Assembly: GCA_002319075.1 (NCBI GenBank)
Contig: NVQB01000001.1
Location: 372,001 to 436,000 of the forward strand
DNA length: 64,000 nt
Direction: 5' to 3'
From: Sphingobacteriaceae bacterium
GTDB lineage: Bacteria; Bacteroidota; Bacteroidia; B-17B0; Aurantibacillaceae
In this document: positions 40,692 to 49,580 of the stretch, piece after piece
How the letters are laid out: each line of letters starts with the position of its first letter
How positions within the stretch are numbered: the first letter of the stretch is position 1
Position numbers and translations under genes: made by a program
Notes under the pieces: generated by a model
Database searches by the model: none
Seen by the model: the letters and a program-made list of their open reading frames with translations, nothing else
Told to the model about the DNA's origin: nothing

Positions 40692-41677
40692 TAGCACCCT
40701 TTACCAGTAATGATTACCTGCTTATTATTCACCTGCATCTTAATGTTCAGAGTTTTCTCGAGTATCGCAATAATTTGCCCGAGGCTAGGCTCTTCAAAAT
40801 AACCGGTAAATTTACATTTCAATATTTCCTGGTTTTTTACGTCTACGTTAATGGCAAAATAATCTTGAAGCTTATCGCAAACTTCCTGGAAAGCAGCATT
40901 CTTAAATTCTAACTTTTTTGTTTTCCACGACAAAAAATTTAAATCGGAACTTTTTTGTTTTATAAGCTGTTTGTTGGCCATGTTTACTATACCCGTTTCA
41001 TCCTTCACTAACGTTATTGACTCACCAGCTATTGATCTTAGCGCTACCTTTCCTGTTATAACAGTAATTGTGGAGTTTTGTTCTTTTTCATATGCAGAAA
41101 TATTGAAGGAGGTGCCCAAAACAGTTACCTCAAAATTATCGTTCGCTATTATAAAAGGTTTTTCCGCATTTTTCGTCACATCAAAATAAGCTTCACCAGT
41201 CAAACTGACTTTACGTTCGTCAGATTTAAATTCTTTTGGATATACTAAAGAGCTATTTTTATTCAGAACAACATGAGTGCAATCCGACAACACAACCATT
41301 CTTTTCACGTCGAAGGTGTTAACCGTGAGCATCTCGGCCCCTTGATTCTTATTACCATAAAGATAGATGGCAAAAACAGCCAAAGCCAGGCAGGCCGCCA
41401 TTCCTAGTGTCCAGGAAAGGTAGGATTTGCCTTTAATCTGAGGAAAAGCAGTTTTCTCCTGCTCCACAGCGATTTTCTTCTGGATGGCTTGCCACGCTCT
41501 GGGTTTGTCAAGTTCTAAATCTTGTGCCAATATACCCGAACTGTCCCATGTAGCTTTAACCTGTTTGTAGAGCGCCTTATTGCCTTCATTTTCCTGAAGC
41601 CATTTTTCTAAACTCTCTCTCTCCTCCTGCGAAGCCTCATTTTTTAGATACCTAAGTATTGATTCCCAGTCATTCAT
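40691..41677 (-). CDS. FecR family anti-sigma factor
   Basis: A 328-residue single-pass inner-membrane protein. A short cytoplasmic anti-sigma region (1-80, WESILRYLKNEASQEERESL) is followed by a membrane helix (about 87-107), the periplasmic FecR domain (about 115-225, VVLNKNSSLVYPKEF, GEAYFDV, FEVTVLGTSFNI) and a C-terminal STN-like domain (about 250-325). It relays occupancy of the STN receptor to the ECF sigma factor encoded just upstream. Confidence 0.93.
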   Translation of the reverse strand: MNDWESILRYLKNEASQEERESLEKWLQENEGNKALYKQVKATWDSSGILAQDLELDKPRAWQAIQKKIAVEQEKTAFPQIKGKSYLSWTLGMAACLALAVFAIYLYGNKNQGAEMLTVNTFDVKRMVVLSDCTHVVLNKNSSLVYPKEFKSDERKVSLTGEAYFDVTKNAEKPFIIANDNFEVTVLGTSFNISAYEKEQNSTITVITGKVALRSIAGESITLVKDETGIVNMANKQLIKQKSSDLNFLSWKTKKLEFKNAAFQEVCDKLQDYFAINVDVKNQEILKCKFTGYFEEPSLGQIIAILEKTLNIKMQVNNKQVIITGKGC

Positions 41678-41721
41678 TGTGTGTGTTGTCTAATGTATAG
41701 TCGTTTAAAAAGGTATTTACC

Positions 41722-42291
41722 CTATGTGTTTAACAAATACCATGTCAAAAGCCAAATTAAAATGTTAAGCGTTTGGTTTTTAGAGAAGATTGCCAAATGA
41801 TCAGCAAGAATCTTAAGGGCTTTAGACAGATTGCTTTCAACGGTTTTTATCGAAATGTTTAATTGTTCGGCAACTTCCCGGTTTTTAAGACCACTAAATC
41901 TGCTCAGGTGAAAAATCATTCGCATTTGTTCCGGCATTTTTTCAAGACCTGCGTCAATAGCGTTGCGAAGCTCTTTTTGTTCGAGCGCTGTATCTGCTTC
42001 CTGAAATTGAGTGGAAACTATTTTTAGTTCGTCTTTAAGCAAACCCTCTGTCTTTCGTTTGCGTAAATAATCCAGTGCTCTAAAAACAACCGACTTGTAT
42101 AAATACGCCTGGTAGTTTTTAATTTCCTGGAGTTCGCCTTTGCGAAGCCATAGTTTTACGAAAACATCCTGCACAACATCTTCGGCAGCCGCCTGATCTT
42201 TTAAAATTGGAAAGACAATCCTGCAGAGTCCATCATAATGCAACTCGAAAAGTTGTCCAAAATCTCTTTCCGTTAAATTAGATTCTGTCAT
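41722..42291 (-). CDS. ECF RNA polymerase sigma factor
   Basis: A roughly 189-residue ECF sigma-70 factor of the Bacteroidota FecI-like group: sigma2 region with FELHYDGLCRIVFPILKDQ and AEDVVQDVFVKLW, and sigma4 region with FHLSRFSGLKNREVAEQLNI and SIKTVESNLSKALKIL. I prefer the ATG at 42291 (MTESNL) over 42315. The C-terminal ILIWLLTWYLL is hydrophobic, as in many members of this group. It directs transcription when released by the adjacent FecR protein. Confidence 0.92.
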   Translation of the reverse strand: MTESNLTERDFGQLFELHYDGLCRIVFPILKDQAAAEDVVQDVFVKLWLRKGELQEIKNYQAYLYKSVVFRALDYLRKRKTEGLLKDELKIVSTQFQEADTALEQKELRNAIDAGLEKMPEQMRMIFHLSRFSGLKNREVAEQLNISIKTVESNLSKALKILADHLAIFSKNQTLNILIWLLTWYLLNT

Positions 42292-42315
42292 AAACTTGTA
42301 GTGTATGCTTGTCAA

Positions 42316-42655
42316 CTAATAGTTAAACTTTAAACTGTTTTTGAGGCAATATGAATTAAAAGTAATGCTAGTAAAAATAAGTAATTTATAGATTGATTGA
42401 ACGGCTGACCATTTTGCAATAAGAGTGAATTCAATAACCCAATCAAACGCAATTCTAGTTCAGTTTAAAAGCCAGATCAGAGTTGATCGCAGATAAAGTG
42501 CAGGCACTTGACAAATACTGCCCCTCAAAAACCTGCTCCAAAAAGCATGATAAAATGGCCTTATTATTTTTGAATCGGAATAAGTTCTAACTCGTTTTTT
42601 TTTCGCGGAGAATCTATGGAGAATTACTTTACACAAAGCTAATCGTATTCTGAAT
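42316..42655. other. Gene-free stretch
   Basis: Between the sigma factor gene (transcribed leftward) and the 3' end of the SbtA gene. AT-rich with no convincing ORF, promoter or strong hairpin that I can see. Confidence 0.4.
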
Positions 42656-43618
42656 TTAGTAGTGTTGAATAACCATAAGGTAAAGTGGCATCCCAAATGT
42701 TATATTGAAAGGAAATGTAATTGCAAGGGCCATGGGCAAATACAAACCCTCGTTAGCTTTAGGTGCTGATAATTTCATGGCAGCGGGAACAGCAATGTAG
42801 GAAGCACTTGCCGCCAATACAGCAAATATAAAACGGCTGCTAATGTCCTTGGTCACCATGCTGCTTGTCAACGCTACCATGCAGCCATTAAATAAGGGTA
42901 TAAGAATAGCGAACACTGCCGGGAACCACCCATTAGAAAAGAACGAACTCAATTTCCGGCCGCTCCTTATTCCCATGTCCAGTAAAAATATAGCAAGAAA
43001 GCCTTTAAAAATATCGTTGGTAAAAGGTTTGATCCCCTCGGCTTGTTTGGCATTAGCCATCAACCCAATAATTAAACTGCCTAGAATTAGCAGTACGCTG
43101 CCATTTGTTAAAGAGTGCTTTATCACTGACATTTTATCGACACGAATTTTTTCTTCCTTGTTAAACACCGACATCAGTATTAAGCCGGCCACTATAGCCG
43201 GAGATTCCATTAATGCCATGATAGCTACCATATGTCCGTGAAATTCCATTTTTTGAGATTCAAGGTAAGACACTGCAGTGACAAAAGTTACCGCGCTCAC
43301 CGAGCCATAAGCTGCAGCTATTGCTCCTGCATCGTATACATTCATTTTTCTTTTTAGAATAAAAAAAGTATAGACAGGGATTAATAATGAAATCAATATT
43401 CCGAAAAGCATTGACCAGATAATTTCATCTGAAAAATTTTCATGGGATAATTCCTGCCCACCTTTAAAGCCGATAGAAAAAAGAAGATAGAGAGAGATAA
43501 ATTTGGATGAATTTGAAGGAATTTCTAAATCGCTTTTTAGTTTGACTGCAATAATTCCTAAAATAAAAAACAAAAAAGCGGGATTTGTAATGTTTGATAC
43601 GAGTAGATCTAGATTCAT
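42656..43618 (-). CDS. SbtA-type sodium-dependent bicarbonate transporter
   Basis: A 320-residue, about ten-helix inner-membrane protein of the SbtA/DUF897 family: ILGIIAVKLKSDLEIP near the start, FSIGFKGGQEL, AAAYGSVSAVTFVTAV, MALMESPAIVAGLIL and AAMKLSAPKANEGLYLPMAL. In cyanobacteria SbtA imports bicarbonate with sodium and is gated by the PII-like SbtB. It is the last gene of a reverse-strand run with dihydroorotase (21-bp gap), DUF6671, two small proteins and isocitrate dehydrogenase. In a non-phototroph it may supply bicarbonate for carboxylations. Confidence 0.88.
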   Translation of the reverse strand: MNLDLLVSNITNPAFLFFILGIIAVKLKSDLEIPSNSSKFISLYLLFSIGFKGGQELSHENFSDEIIWSMLFGILISLLIPVYTFFILKRKMNVYDAGAIAAAYGSVSAVTFVTAVSYLESQKMEFHGHMVAIMALMESPAIVAGLILMSVFNKEEKIRVDKMSVIKHSLTNGSVLLILGSLIIGLMANAKQAEGIKPFTNDIFKGFLAIFLLDMGIRSGRKLSSFFSNGWFPAVFAILIPLFNGCMVALTSSMVTKDISSRFIFAVLAASASYIAVPAAMKLSAPKANEGLYLPMALAITFPFNITFGMPLYLMVIQHY

Positions 43619-43639
43619 ATTTTTTATCTGGTTATTTCT

Positions 43640-44992
43640 TTATCGTTCTTTTTCAAAATTAAGGCGCTTGCCCTTTTCACTTTCATTAAACGCTCCGGCA
43701 GTGTAAACTAAATTACCATTGACGAAGGTTTTCATGATCTTACTTTTAAAAGTGTAATTCTCAAATGGCGACCAGCCACATTTATAAAGTAAATGTTCTG
43801 CAGTGGATTTCCATGGGTTGTTTAAATCTATCATTACCAGATCAGCGTAATACCCCTCTCTTATATAACCGCGCTCTCTTATCCGGTAGATTTCTGCAAC
43901 ATTGTGACTCGTTTTCCTTACAATATCCTCCAAAGAAATTTTACCCTGGTGATACAATTCCAATAAAAGAGGCAGAGCATGTTGCACCAATGGCCCGCCT
44001 GATTTAGCGTTATCATAACTACCCGATTTTTCAGCTAGCAGATGGGGAGCATGATCTGTGGCAATACTATCAAGTTTGTTTTTCTTTAAGGCATCTAAAA
44101 GCCCCTCCTTATCTTGTTGCGTTTTAATCGAAGGATTCCATTTTATTTTATTACCCAAACTCCTGTAGTCTTGATCTGAAAACCACAAATGATGAACACA
44201 CGCTTCACCGGTAATCCTCTTATCTCGAATTGGCAGATCATTTCTAAAAAAACCGGTTTCCGACTGCGTGGATACATGCAAAATATGTAACCGTGTATTG
44301 AACTGTTCAGCCAGTTCTATGACTCTTTTTGTAGCAACAACGCAAGCTTTTTCACTTCTAATCAGAGGGTGGCATCTTACAGGAATATCGCCATCGTATA
44401 AATGCTGATAGAAATTGCCGGCGGATTTTATAAGTGAGTCGTCTTCGCAATGCAGGGCAATAAGTGTGTTTGTTCTACTGAATAATTTTTCAAGAAATTC
44501 AGGATAATTCGCCAATATACCTTCGTCATTGTCAAAGTATAATCCGTCGTCACTTAATCCACAAACGCTTTCGTTATCAATCCTGAGCGCTTCTTGTAGA
44601 TTAGATTTATTTACCCCCATAAAAAAAGAATAATTGGCTAATGAACTCTTTTGAGCCAGCCGGTATTTTTCCTCCAGTAAATCAAGTGATAAAGTATTTG
44701 GAATGGTATTTGGCATATCCATGAAAGAGGTTATGCCACCGGCAACAGCCGCCTTTGATTCGGAATTCAAACTAGCTTTATGCGTCAGACCTGGCTCCCT
44801 GAAATGCACCTGGTCATCAATCATCCCTGGAATAAGATACAAACCTTGGGCATCTATCATATCAAAACGTTGGCCTTGTATTCCAATGTTTTTATCAATC
44901 TTTTCAATTCTCCCGTTAACAATCAGTAAATCTGAATTAAAGACAGATCCCTCATTCACTAACGTAGCATTTTTTATGACTAGTCTCTTCAT
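43640..44992 (-). CDS. pyrC: Dihydroorotase-like amidohydrolase
   Basis: A 450-residue amidohydrolase of the dihydroorotase family: entry motif GMIDDQVHFREPGLTHKASL (the Gln before V-H is normal in Bacteroidota members), GGITSFMDMPNT, ALHCEDD, LHILHVST, TGEACVHHLWF and the catalytic-Asp segment DSIATDHAPH. The usual product converts carbamoyl-aspartate to dihydroorotate in pyrimidine synthesis. It sits between SbtA and DUF6671, not with other pyr genes; a bicarbonate link (carbamoyl phosphate is made from bicarbonate) is speculation. It might be a paralogue of the main pyrC. Confidence 0.85.
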   Translation of the reverse strand: MKRLVIKNATLVNEGSVFNSDLLIVNGRIEKIDKNIGIQGQRFDMIDAQGLYLIPGMIDDQVHFREPGLTHKASLNSESKAAVAGGITSFMDMPNTIPNTLSLDLLEEKYRLAQKSSLANYSFFMGVNKSNLQEALRIDNESVCGLSDDGLYFDNDEGILANYPEFLEKLFSRTNTLIALHCEDDSLIKSAGNFYQHLYDGDIPVRCHPLIRSEKACVVATKRVIELAEQFNTRLHILHVSTQSETGFFRNDLPIRDKRITGEACVHHLWFSDQDYRSLGNKIKWNPSIKTQQDKEGLLDALKKNKLDSIATDHAPHLLAEKSGSYDNAKSGGPLVQHALPLLLELYHQGKISLEDIVRKTSHNVAEIYRIRERGYIREGYYADLVMIDLNNPWKSTAEHLLYKCGWSPFENYTFKSKIMKTFVNGNLVYTAGAFNESEKGKRLNFEKER

Positions 44993-45000
44993 GGCTCAAA

Positions 45001-45861
45001 TCAAGGGTTACAAATATCACAGAAAGTAGGTTCCTCCGTTTTTTTTCCATTTGGATATTTTCTATCCTCCGTGTAATGACATTTTATGCACCGATACTCG
45101 TGAAATAAAGTTGATCTGGTTGGAAATCCACAGCTCATGCATGGTAAACCCGCCTTAACATTGGTAACGCCAAAACCAGGGGTAAAACATTGCGGACAAA
45201 AAGAAACGATTTTATCTGCCAATTTTTTTGCTGCTGATTCTATAACTTCCATCCGGGTAGGATTATACATTGCCCGCATGTCTGTTTCGATATACACTTC
45301 GCCAAAACGAATTACGAAGTCGTAGAAAACATCCTTTAAAACCGAAAGCTCAGTGATGCCTTTTACAATTTCTGAATGACTTGTTGCAGACTTTCTGAGA
45401 ATCAATCCGTGGCTTGGAAATTTAGCCCGGTCGGCAAAATCGATTAACTCAGTTTCAGTTTTTATTTTTTGTCCGTTAAAATTTGTTTTTACACTGAGTT
45501 CTCTAACTACAACCTCTAATTCATTTTTGGCATCCATGAACAAGAGTAATTCATCATCTGCATTCATGAAACCTAATGTCGGATGAGCACCAAAAGAACC
45601 TTCACTTGCCACAGCCATGTCGCAATTGCTAAGTTGCATGGCCATCCGGCACTTTTTACGCGCCGTTTCCAATACATCATCCAGGCGCTCTACCTCGCCG
45701 GTAAAAGTTCCCAGACTATCGGTATCAAGTGTTGCATCATGCAGGCATTCCACATGAAGGGCCTTGTTTAAAACCGGAGAAATGACCTGTTCTTTCCGAT
45801 GTTTGGTAGCAATAATTAATTTTCGACCTGCAAATACTTCTTTTATCCTATCCTTCCTCAT
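45001..45861 (-). CDS. DUF6671 family protein with C-terminal zinc ribbons
   Basis: A 286-residue cytoplasmic protein. The N-terminal 200 residues are an alpha/beta domain (AGRKLIIATKHRKEQVISPV, ASEGSFGAHPTLGFMNADDE, GLILRKS). The last 70 hold four CxxC pairs (CPQC, CMSC, CIKC, CDIC), enough for two zinc-ribbon-like sites. I recognise this as DUF6671; function unknown. It overlaps the end of the upstream small gene by 14 bases and is followed after 8 bp by the dihydroorotase. Confidence 0.75.
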   Translation of the reverse strand: MRKDRIKEVFAGRKLIIATKHRKEQVISPVLNKALHVECLHDATLDTDSLGTFTGEVERLDDVLETARKKCRMAMQLSNCDMAVASEGSFGAHPTLGFMNADDELLLFMDAKNELEVVVRELSVKTNFNGQKIKTETELIDFADRAKFPSHGLILRKSATSHSEIVKGITELSVLKDVFYDFVIRFGEVYIETDMRAMYNPTRMEVIESAAKKLADKIVSFCPQCFTPGFGVTNVKAGLPCMSCGFPTRSTLFHEYRCIKCHYTEDRKYPNGKKTEEPTFCDICNP

Positions 45862-46135
45862 TCATTAATTTAATCTCTACAGTTCCGTTTATTCTCAACC
45901 GAAATTTATTTTCCTCAGCATAATCCATCAGGTTTTTAACCTCCTTGTTATTTTGTGTTAGCTGCTTGATACGTTTTTCATGGAAAGAAGTATCGCCACT
46001 TGTTCGTACGGTAATGCCAAAAGATTCTGTAGAGTGAAAGCTAATTTTACTGGTAATGAGCGCGAATAATATGTTCCGGGCTTCTGAGGGTGTAAAATCA
46101 CCATCTATTAACTTAAAGGTATGTTGCTTTTCCAT
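45848..46135 (-). CDS. Small protein A of a tandem paralogous pair
   Basis: A 95-residue cytoplasmic protein: strand-helix-strand start (KLIDGDFTPSEARNILFALI, then KISFHS) and a central helix (HEKRIKQLTQNNKEVKNLMD). It shares with the next-upstream gene the order G-x-F-T-x-x-(E/D)-A, a K-I-x-F-H segment and a basic R-I-K-x-L helix, so the two arose by duplication. Unknown family. It overlaps DUF6671 at its 3' end. Confidence 0.65.
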   Translation of the reverse strand: MEKQHTFKLIDGDFTPSEARNILFALITSKISFHSTESFGITVRTSGDTSFHEKRIKQLTQNNKEVKNLMDYAEENKFRLRINGTVEIKLMNEEG

Positions 46136-46140
46136 TGTTA

Positions 46141-46383
46141 CTAACCTATGTTTATTTCGCTTTGAACCGATACATTATCTCCGAGGGCTTCAATGGTCTT
46201 TCGGAAACTATAAAGTTCTTTTTGCAAAGATTTGATGCGGGTTTCACGCATTTTAATATCTTCCGCATGATCGGCACTTTCAATTTTTTCCTCATGAAAC
46301 CTGATCTTCACATCAATCATTTTTGTGACAATAGCGATGGCGTCTTTAGCTGTGAATTGGCCCTGTATTAAATGTATTTTCAT
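46141..46383 (-). CDS. Small protein B of a tandem paralogous pair
   Basis: An 80-residue paralogue of the 45848-46135 protein: LIQGQFTAKDAIAIVTKMID, then KIRFHEEKI and the helix MRETRIKSLQKELYSFRKTI. A very short N-terminus precedes the shared part. Five bp separate the two genes, and 23 bp separate it from isocitrate dehydrogenase. Small coiled-coil partners of an enzyme in the operon are one possibility; nothing more can be said. Confidence 0.65.
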   Translation of the reverse strand: MKIHLIQGQFTAKDAIAIVTKMIDVKIRFHEEKIESADHAEDIKMRETRIKSLQKELYSFRKTIEALGDNVSVQSEINIG

Positions 46384-46406
46384 ATACTTTATTTTTTGGT
46401 TATTAA

Positions 46407-47843
46407 TTATTGTCCTTGACCAAGAGAGTAAGCTGGCTTGCCATTAAAAGCATATAGATTTTCGGTTTTAATCACATCTATGCCGTTAAGAATAGCTGCA
46501 TTGAGAAGTTCAACGATGTGAGCCTTGGTAGCAGCAGCATCATTCACCGGTTTAAAACGGCATCTCCAGTGATCCGTACAAAATGTTTCTTTAAACCCTT
46601 CGGGCCAGACTTTTATACCGCGATTGGTAATCATGGAAAGTTTAATCTCTTTAGTTTCCAGCTTTTTTATCACATTTGCCAACTCATCAGGGTTTAAGCC
46701 ATCCCAATGCACAAAGAGATCTACTCCTTGAAGCTCTTTCTTTGCAGCAACCCCACGTTTATACTTTGGCATGTTTAAAGCAGAACTGTTGTTGTATGAA
46801 ACTTTTTTCAAAGTCGATGGCTCTTTTCCGAGGTTTGCAATTACCGCATCTGCAAACTCATTCGTTCCAACTTTTTGTTTGCTGATATTTTCTTTGTAAA
46901 TATCGTAGGTGTGAATGCCATCTTCGATTGTTTTTAACAAGGCGTTTTGTATTCTCTCAGCGGCGTGTGTTTCACCAATATGATTTAACATCATGATCGC
47001 GCCTTGCAGCAGGCCGGAAGGATTCGCTAAATTTTGTCCAGCCCTGCGTGGAGCCGATCCGTGAATAGCTTCAAACATAGCGCATTCCTCGCCTATATTG
47101 GCCGATCCCGCCAGTCCAACTGATCCCGCAATTTGTGCGGCCACATCTGACAACACATCACCATATAAATTTAAAGTAACAATAACATCAAATACTTCAG
47201 GCGTATCAGCCATCTTAGCCGCGCCGATATCAATAATCCAATGTTCATTCTCTATCTCAGGATATTCTTCGGCTATCTCATCAAACACCTGGTGAAATAA
47301 CCCATCCGTTTGCTTCATGATATTATCCTTTGTAAAACATGTTACCTTTTTCCGACCATACTGTTTAGCATATTCAAAAGCATAGCGAACAATTTTTTCG
47401 CAACCAGGCCTGCTTATAATTTTCAAGCATTGAACAACTTCATCCGTTTGCTGATGTTCAATTCCGGCATACAGATCCTCCTCGTTTTCTCTTATGATAA
47501 CCAGGTCCATTTCGGGATGTTTGGTTTTTACAAAAGGATGTAAGCTCATACAAGGCCTCACGTTGGAATAAAGCCCGAGGAATTTCCGCGTTGTAACATT
47601 CAGACTTTTATATCCTCCCCCCTGCGGTGTGGTAATAGGAGCTTTTAAAAAAACTTTATTCTTCCGGATAGTATCCCACGATTCTTTTGCAATACCGGAA
47701 GTATTGCCAGCCAGATAAACTTTTTCGCCAACTTCAATTTCATCCATCTCTATTTTAGCGCCAGCTGCTAACAGTATTTTTAATGTAGCATCCATTATTT
47801 CAGGACCGATGCCATCCCCTTTTGCAATTGTTATACGTTTCAT
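46407..47843 (-). CDS. icd: NADP-dependent isocitrate dehydrogenase (Thermus-type, long form)
   Basis: A 478-residue isocitrate/isopropylmalate-type dehydrogenase: IAKGDGIGPEIMDATLKILL at the start, substrate loop TTRKFLGLYSNVRP, NEEDLYAGIEH, TKDNIMKQTDGLF, the Mg-binding LNLYGDVLSDVAAQIAGSVG, and the cofactor segment EAIHGSAPRRAGQNLANPSG. The extra 130-residue C-terminal domain is the one known from Thermus thermophilus and its relatives. It produces 2-oxoglutarate, CO2 and NADPH. First gene of the leftward carbon locus, unless the membrane gene at 47901 joins it. Confidence 0.92.
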   Translation of the reverse strand: MKRITIAKGDGIGPEIMDATLKILLAAGAKIEMDEIEVGEKVYLAGNTSGIAKESWDTIRKNKVFLKAPITTPQGGGYKSLNVTTRKFLGLYSNVRPCMSLHPFVKTKHPEMDLVIIRENEEDLYAGIEHQQTDEVVQCLKIISRPGCEKIVRYAFEYAKQYGRKKVTCFTKDNIMKQTDGLFHQVFDEIAEEYPEIENEHWIIDIGAAKMADTPEVFDVIVTLNLYGDVLSDVAAQIAGSVGLAGSANIGEECAMFEAIHGSAPRRAGQNLANPSGLLQGAIMMLNHIGETHAAERIQNALLKTIEDGIHTYDIYKENISKQKVGTNEFADAVIANLGKEPSTLKKVSYNNSSALNMPKYKRGVAAKKELQGVDLFVHWDGLNPDELANVIKKLETKEIKLSMITNRGIKVWPEGFKETFCTDHWRCRFKPVNDAAATKAHIVELLNAAILNGIDVIKTENLYAFNGKPAYSLGQGQ

Positions 47844-47900
47844 ATAGTTAATTTAAGTTTGAATTCAATTTCCTGCTTAGAGCTTACCTATCCAGCTCCT

Positions 47901-48176
47901 TTATTCTTTAATTTCCCTGTAACTGGATTGTTTTTTTTGATGCTTTAAATCAATTTCGTGGTCGAGAGTGGTGTAGAGTCTCCAACTGGCCAGCGCCACA
48001 AGAACGCATAAAAAGCCAACCACAAAGTAGTGATGCGCTGCGTAATCAGCTAAATACTGTAACATTCCTAAAGGTGTTAAGTGAGAGATCACACAAAACA
48101 CTAAAATTAAACATGCTATTCCTCCTGTAATAATCAGGACTGCCTTTGCCTTTGAATTACTTTTTTTAGATGTCAT
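47901..48176 (-). CDS. Small two-helix membrane protein, unknown
   Basis: A 91-residue protein: basic N-terminus (TSKKSNSKAK), two membrane helices (about 12-33 and 46-66) and a charged cytoplasmic tail (HEIDLKHQKKQSSYREIKE). Not recognised. It is divergent from the LysR regulator and 57 bp ahead of isocitrate dehydrogenase, so it may be the first gene of the carbon operon. A -7 box TAATTTTG lies just upstream on its strand (48197-48204). Confidence 0.6.
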   Translation of the reverse strand: MTSKKSNSKAKAVLIITGGIACLILVFCVISHLTPLGMLQYLADYAAHHYFVVGFLCVLVALASWRLYTTLDHEIDLKHQKKQSSYREIKE

Positions 48177-48196
48177 ATTTTTTGTTTTATCGTGAG

Positions 48197-48257
48197 CAAA
48201 ATTACGCAGGCCGATACATATATTTTTATTTATATTTGTTATGACTTACATAAATAT
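48197..48257. promoter_or_regulatory. Divergent control region of the carbon locus and its LysR gene
   Basis: A minus-strand -7 box TAATTTTG (48197-48204) serves the membrane gene, and a plus-strand TATATTTG (48231-48238) serves LysR. ATATTT / AAATAT (48232-48237 and 48252-48257) form an inverted repeat with a 14-base centre, the sort of AT-rich dyad that LysR proteins bind next to their own gene. Confidence 0.45.
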
Positions 48258-48262
48258 AATTT

Positions 48263-49186
48263 ATGCATTATACACTACACCAGTTACAGATTTTTTTAAA
48301 AGTGGCGCAATTACAAAGCATTACAAAAGCTGCCGAAGAATTGCATATGACGCAACCTGCGGTATCGATCCAAATAAAAAATCTACAGGATCAATTCGAT
48401 ATTCCTTTAACAGAAGTGGTTGGCAGGCAATTATACATTACCGACTTCGGAAATGAAATCATTGAAATGGCTGAGCGTATCGTTAACGAAGTTTATGCTA
48501 TTAATTATAAAACAATGGCGTACAAAGGTCATCTTTCTGGCAAGCTAAAAATTTCATCTGTTTCAACAGGAAAATATATTATACCCTATTTTCTATCCGG
48601 ATTTATGAAAAAACAGGAAGGCATAGAACTTTTACTGGATGTGACCAATAAGAGTAAAGTGATCAACACTCTTTTAAATAATGAAATTGATTTTGCTCTG
48701 GTTTCGGTTTTACCCGACAAACTTCAAATAGAAAAGGTAGATCTGATGCCCAACAAACTTTATGTAGTGGGCAATATGGAAACTAAATTTAAAAAAGCAC
48801 CCTATGATAAAAAGATCTTCAATGATCTTCCGATGATCTTCAGAGAAGAGGGATCCGGCACACGTGTAGCCATGGAAAAGTTTATTGCTAAAAACAAGTT
48901 ACCAGTGCATAAAAAAATGGAACTTACCTCCAATGAAGCTGTAAAGCAAGCGGTGATAGCAGGGCTGGGCTATTCAATTATGCCCTTAATAGGAATTAAA
49001 AACGAGTTACTAAATAAAGATCTGCAAATTGTGCCCGTGAAAGATTTCCCGATTAAAACCACCTGGCATTTAATCTGGTTAAAAAACAAAAAACACTCAC
49101 CCGTAGCAGCAGCTTACATCAACTATGTTAAAACCGAAAAAGAAAAAATCATTCGTGAAAAGTTTGATTGGTTCAATAGATATTGA
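48263..49186 (+). CDS. LysR family regulator, CbbR/CmpR-like
   Basis: A 307-residue LysR regulator: N-terminal helix-turn-helix (LQIFLKVAQLQSITKAAEEL, HMTQPAVSIQIKNLQDQF) and a periplasmic-binding-like effector domain (about 92-300, with MIFREEGSGTR and GYSIMPLI). The unbroken sequence through the HTH and the linker resembles the CbbR/CmpR regulators of carbon-fixation and bicarbonate-uptake genes. It is divergent from the run ending in SbtA, which supports a role in sensing carbon status. Confidence 0.88.
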   Translation: MHYTLHQLQIFLKVAQLQSITKAAEELHMTQPAVSIQIKNLQDQFDIPLTEVVGRQLYITDFGNEIIEMAERIVNEVYAINYKTMAYKGHLSGKLKISSVSTGKYIIPYFLSGFMKKQEGIELLLDVTNKSKVINTLLNNEIDFALVSVLPDKLQIEKVDLMPNKLYVVGNMETKFKKAPYDKKIFNDLPMIFREEGSGTRVAMEKFIAKNKLPVHKKMELTSNEAVKQAVIAGLGYSIMPLIGIKNELLNKDLQIVPVKDFPIKTTWHLIWLKNKKHSPVAAAYINYVKTEKEKIIREKFDWFNRY

Positions 49187-49280
49187 CAAGCGGATTAACA
49201 GAAAGGATGTGGATTGAGCAGTGAACAGATGAATGAAGGTGATGTTTGGTGGATAGGACGGCCGGGTAGTTTGCTTTATC

Positions 49281-49580
49281 TTAGATAGCTTTAATATTTG
49301 TCCTTAACAAGTCGCCAAATTCCTGATTAATATGACTTACAGGCGAAGCATAAATAATCATTCCTTGCGAAAAGAAATTCTTTTTAACTTCTCGCTCTAT
49401 AACATCGTACAACAGCGCCTTGGTGATAAAAAACAAACGGATGGTTTTCTTTTGTCCCTTTGCAGTTAAAATTGTATTTGTATCAATATGCGTTTGAACG
49501 GCATACTTCTCAGTGATTAAAAAGGAAGAAATTTCTTCTGCTTTTTTCTCGTCTTCCAAAATAATATCTAGTATGATCAT
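49281..49580 (-). CDS. Small PII/CutA-like ferredoxin-fold protein
   Basis: A 99-residue cytoplasmic protein with a beta-alpha-beta-beta-alpha-beta plan: ILDIILEDEKKAEEISSFLI, TILTAKGQKKTIRLFFITKA, LLYDVIEREVKKNF, MIIYASPVSHI. It resembles CutA or DUF3240/PII-like proteins that often end metal-efflux operons. Its ATG overlaps the stop of the TolC gene (4 bases), so it belongs to the efflux operon. The PII-like SbtB partner of SbtA would be another reading, since SbtA lies 6 kb away. The fold assignment is tentative. Confidence 0.5.
   Translation of the reverse strand: MIILDIILEDEKKAEEISSFLITEKYAVQTHIDTNTILTAKGQKKTIRLFFITKALLYDVIEREVKKNFFSQGMIIYASPVSHINQEFGDLLRTNIKAI

Noticed and set aside
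43640-44992. Loss of the first metal His in dihydroorotase (D-Q-V-H instead of H-V-H)
   Set aside because: As far as I know this Gln is usual in Bacteroidota dihydroorotase-like proteins, so it is not a defect of this copy.
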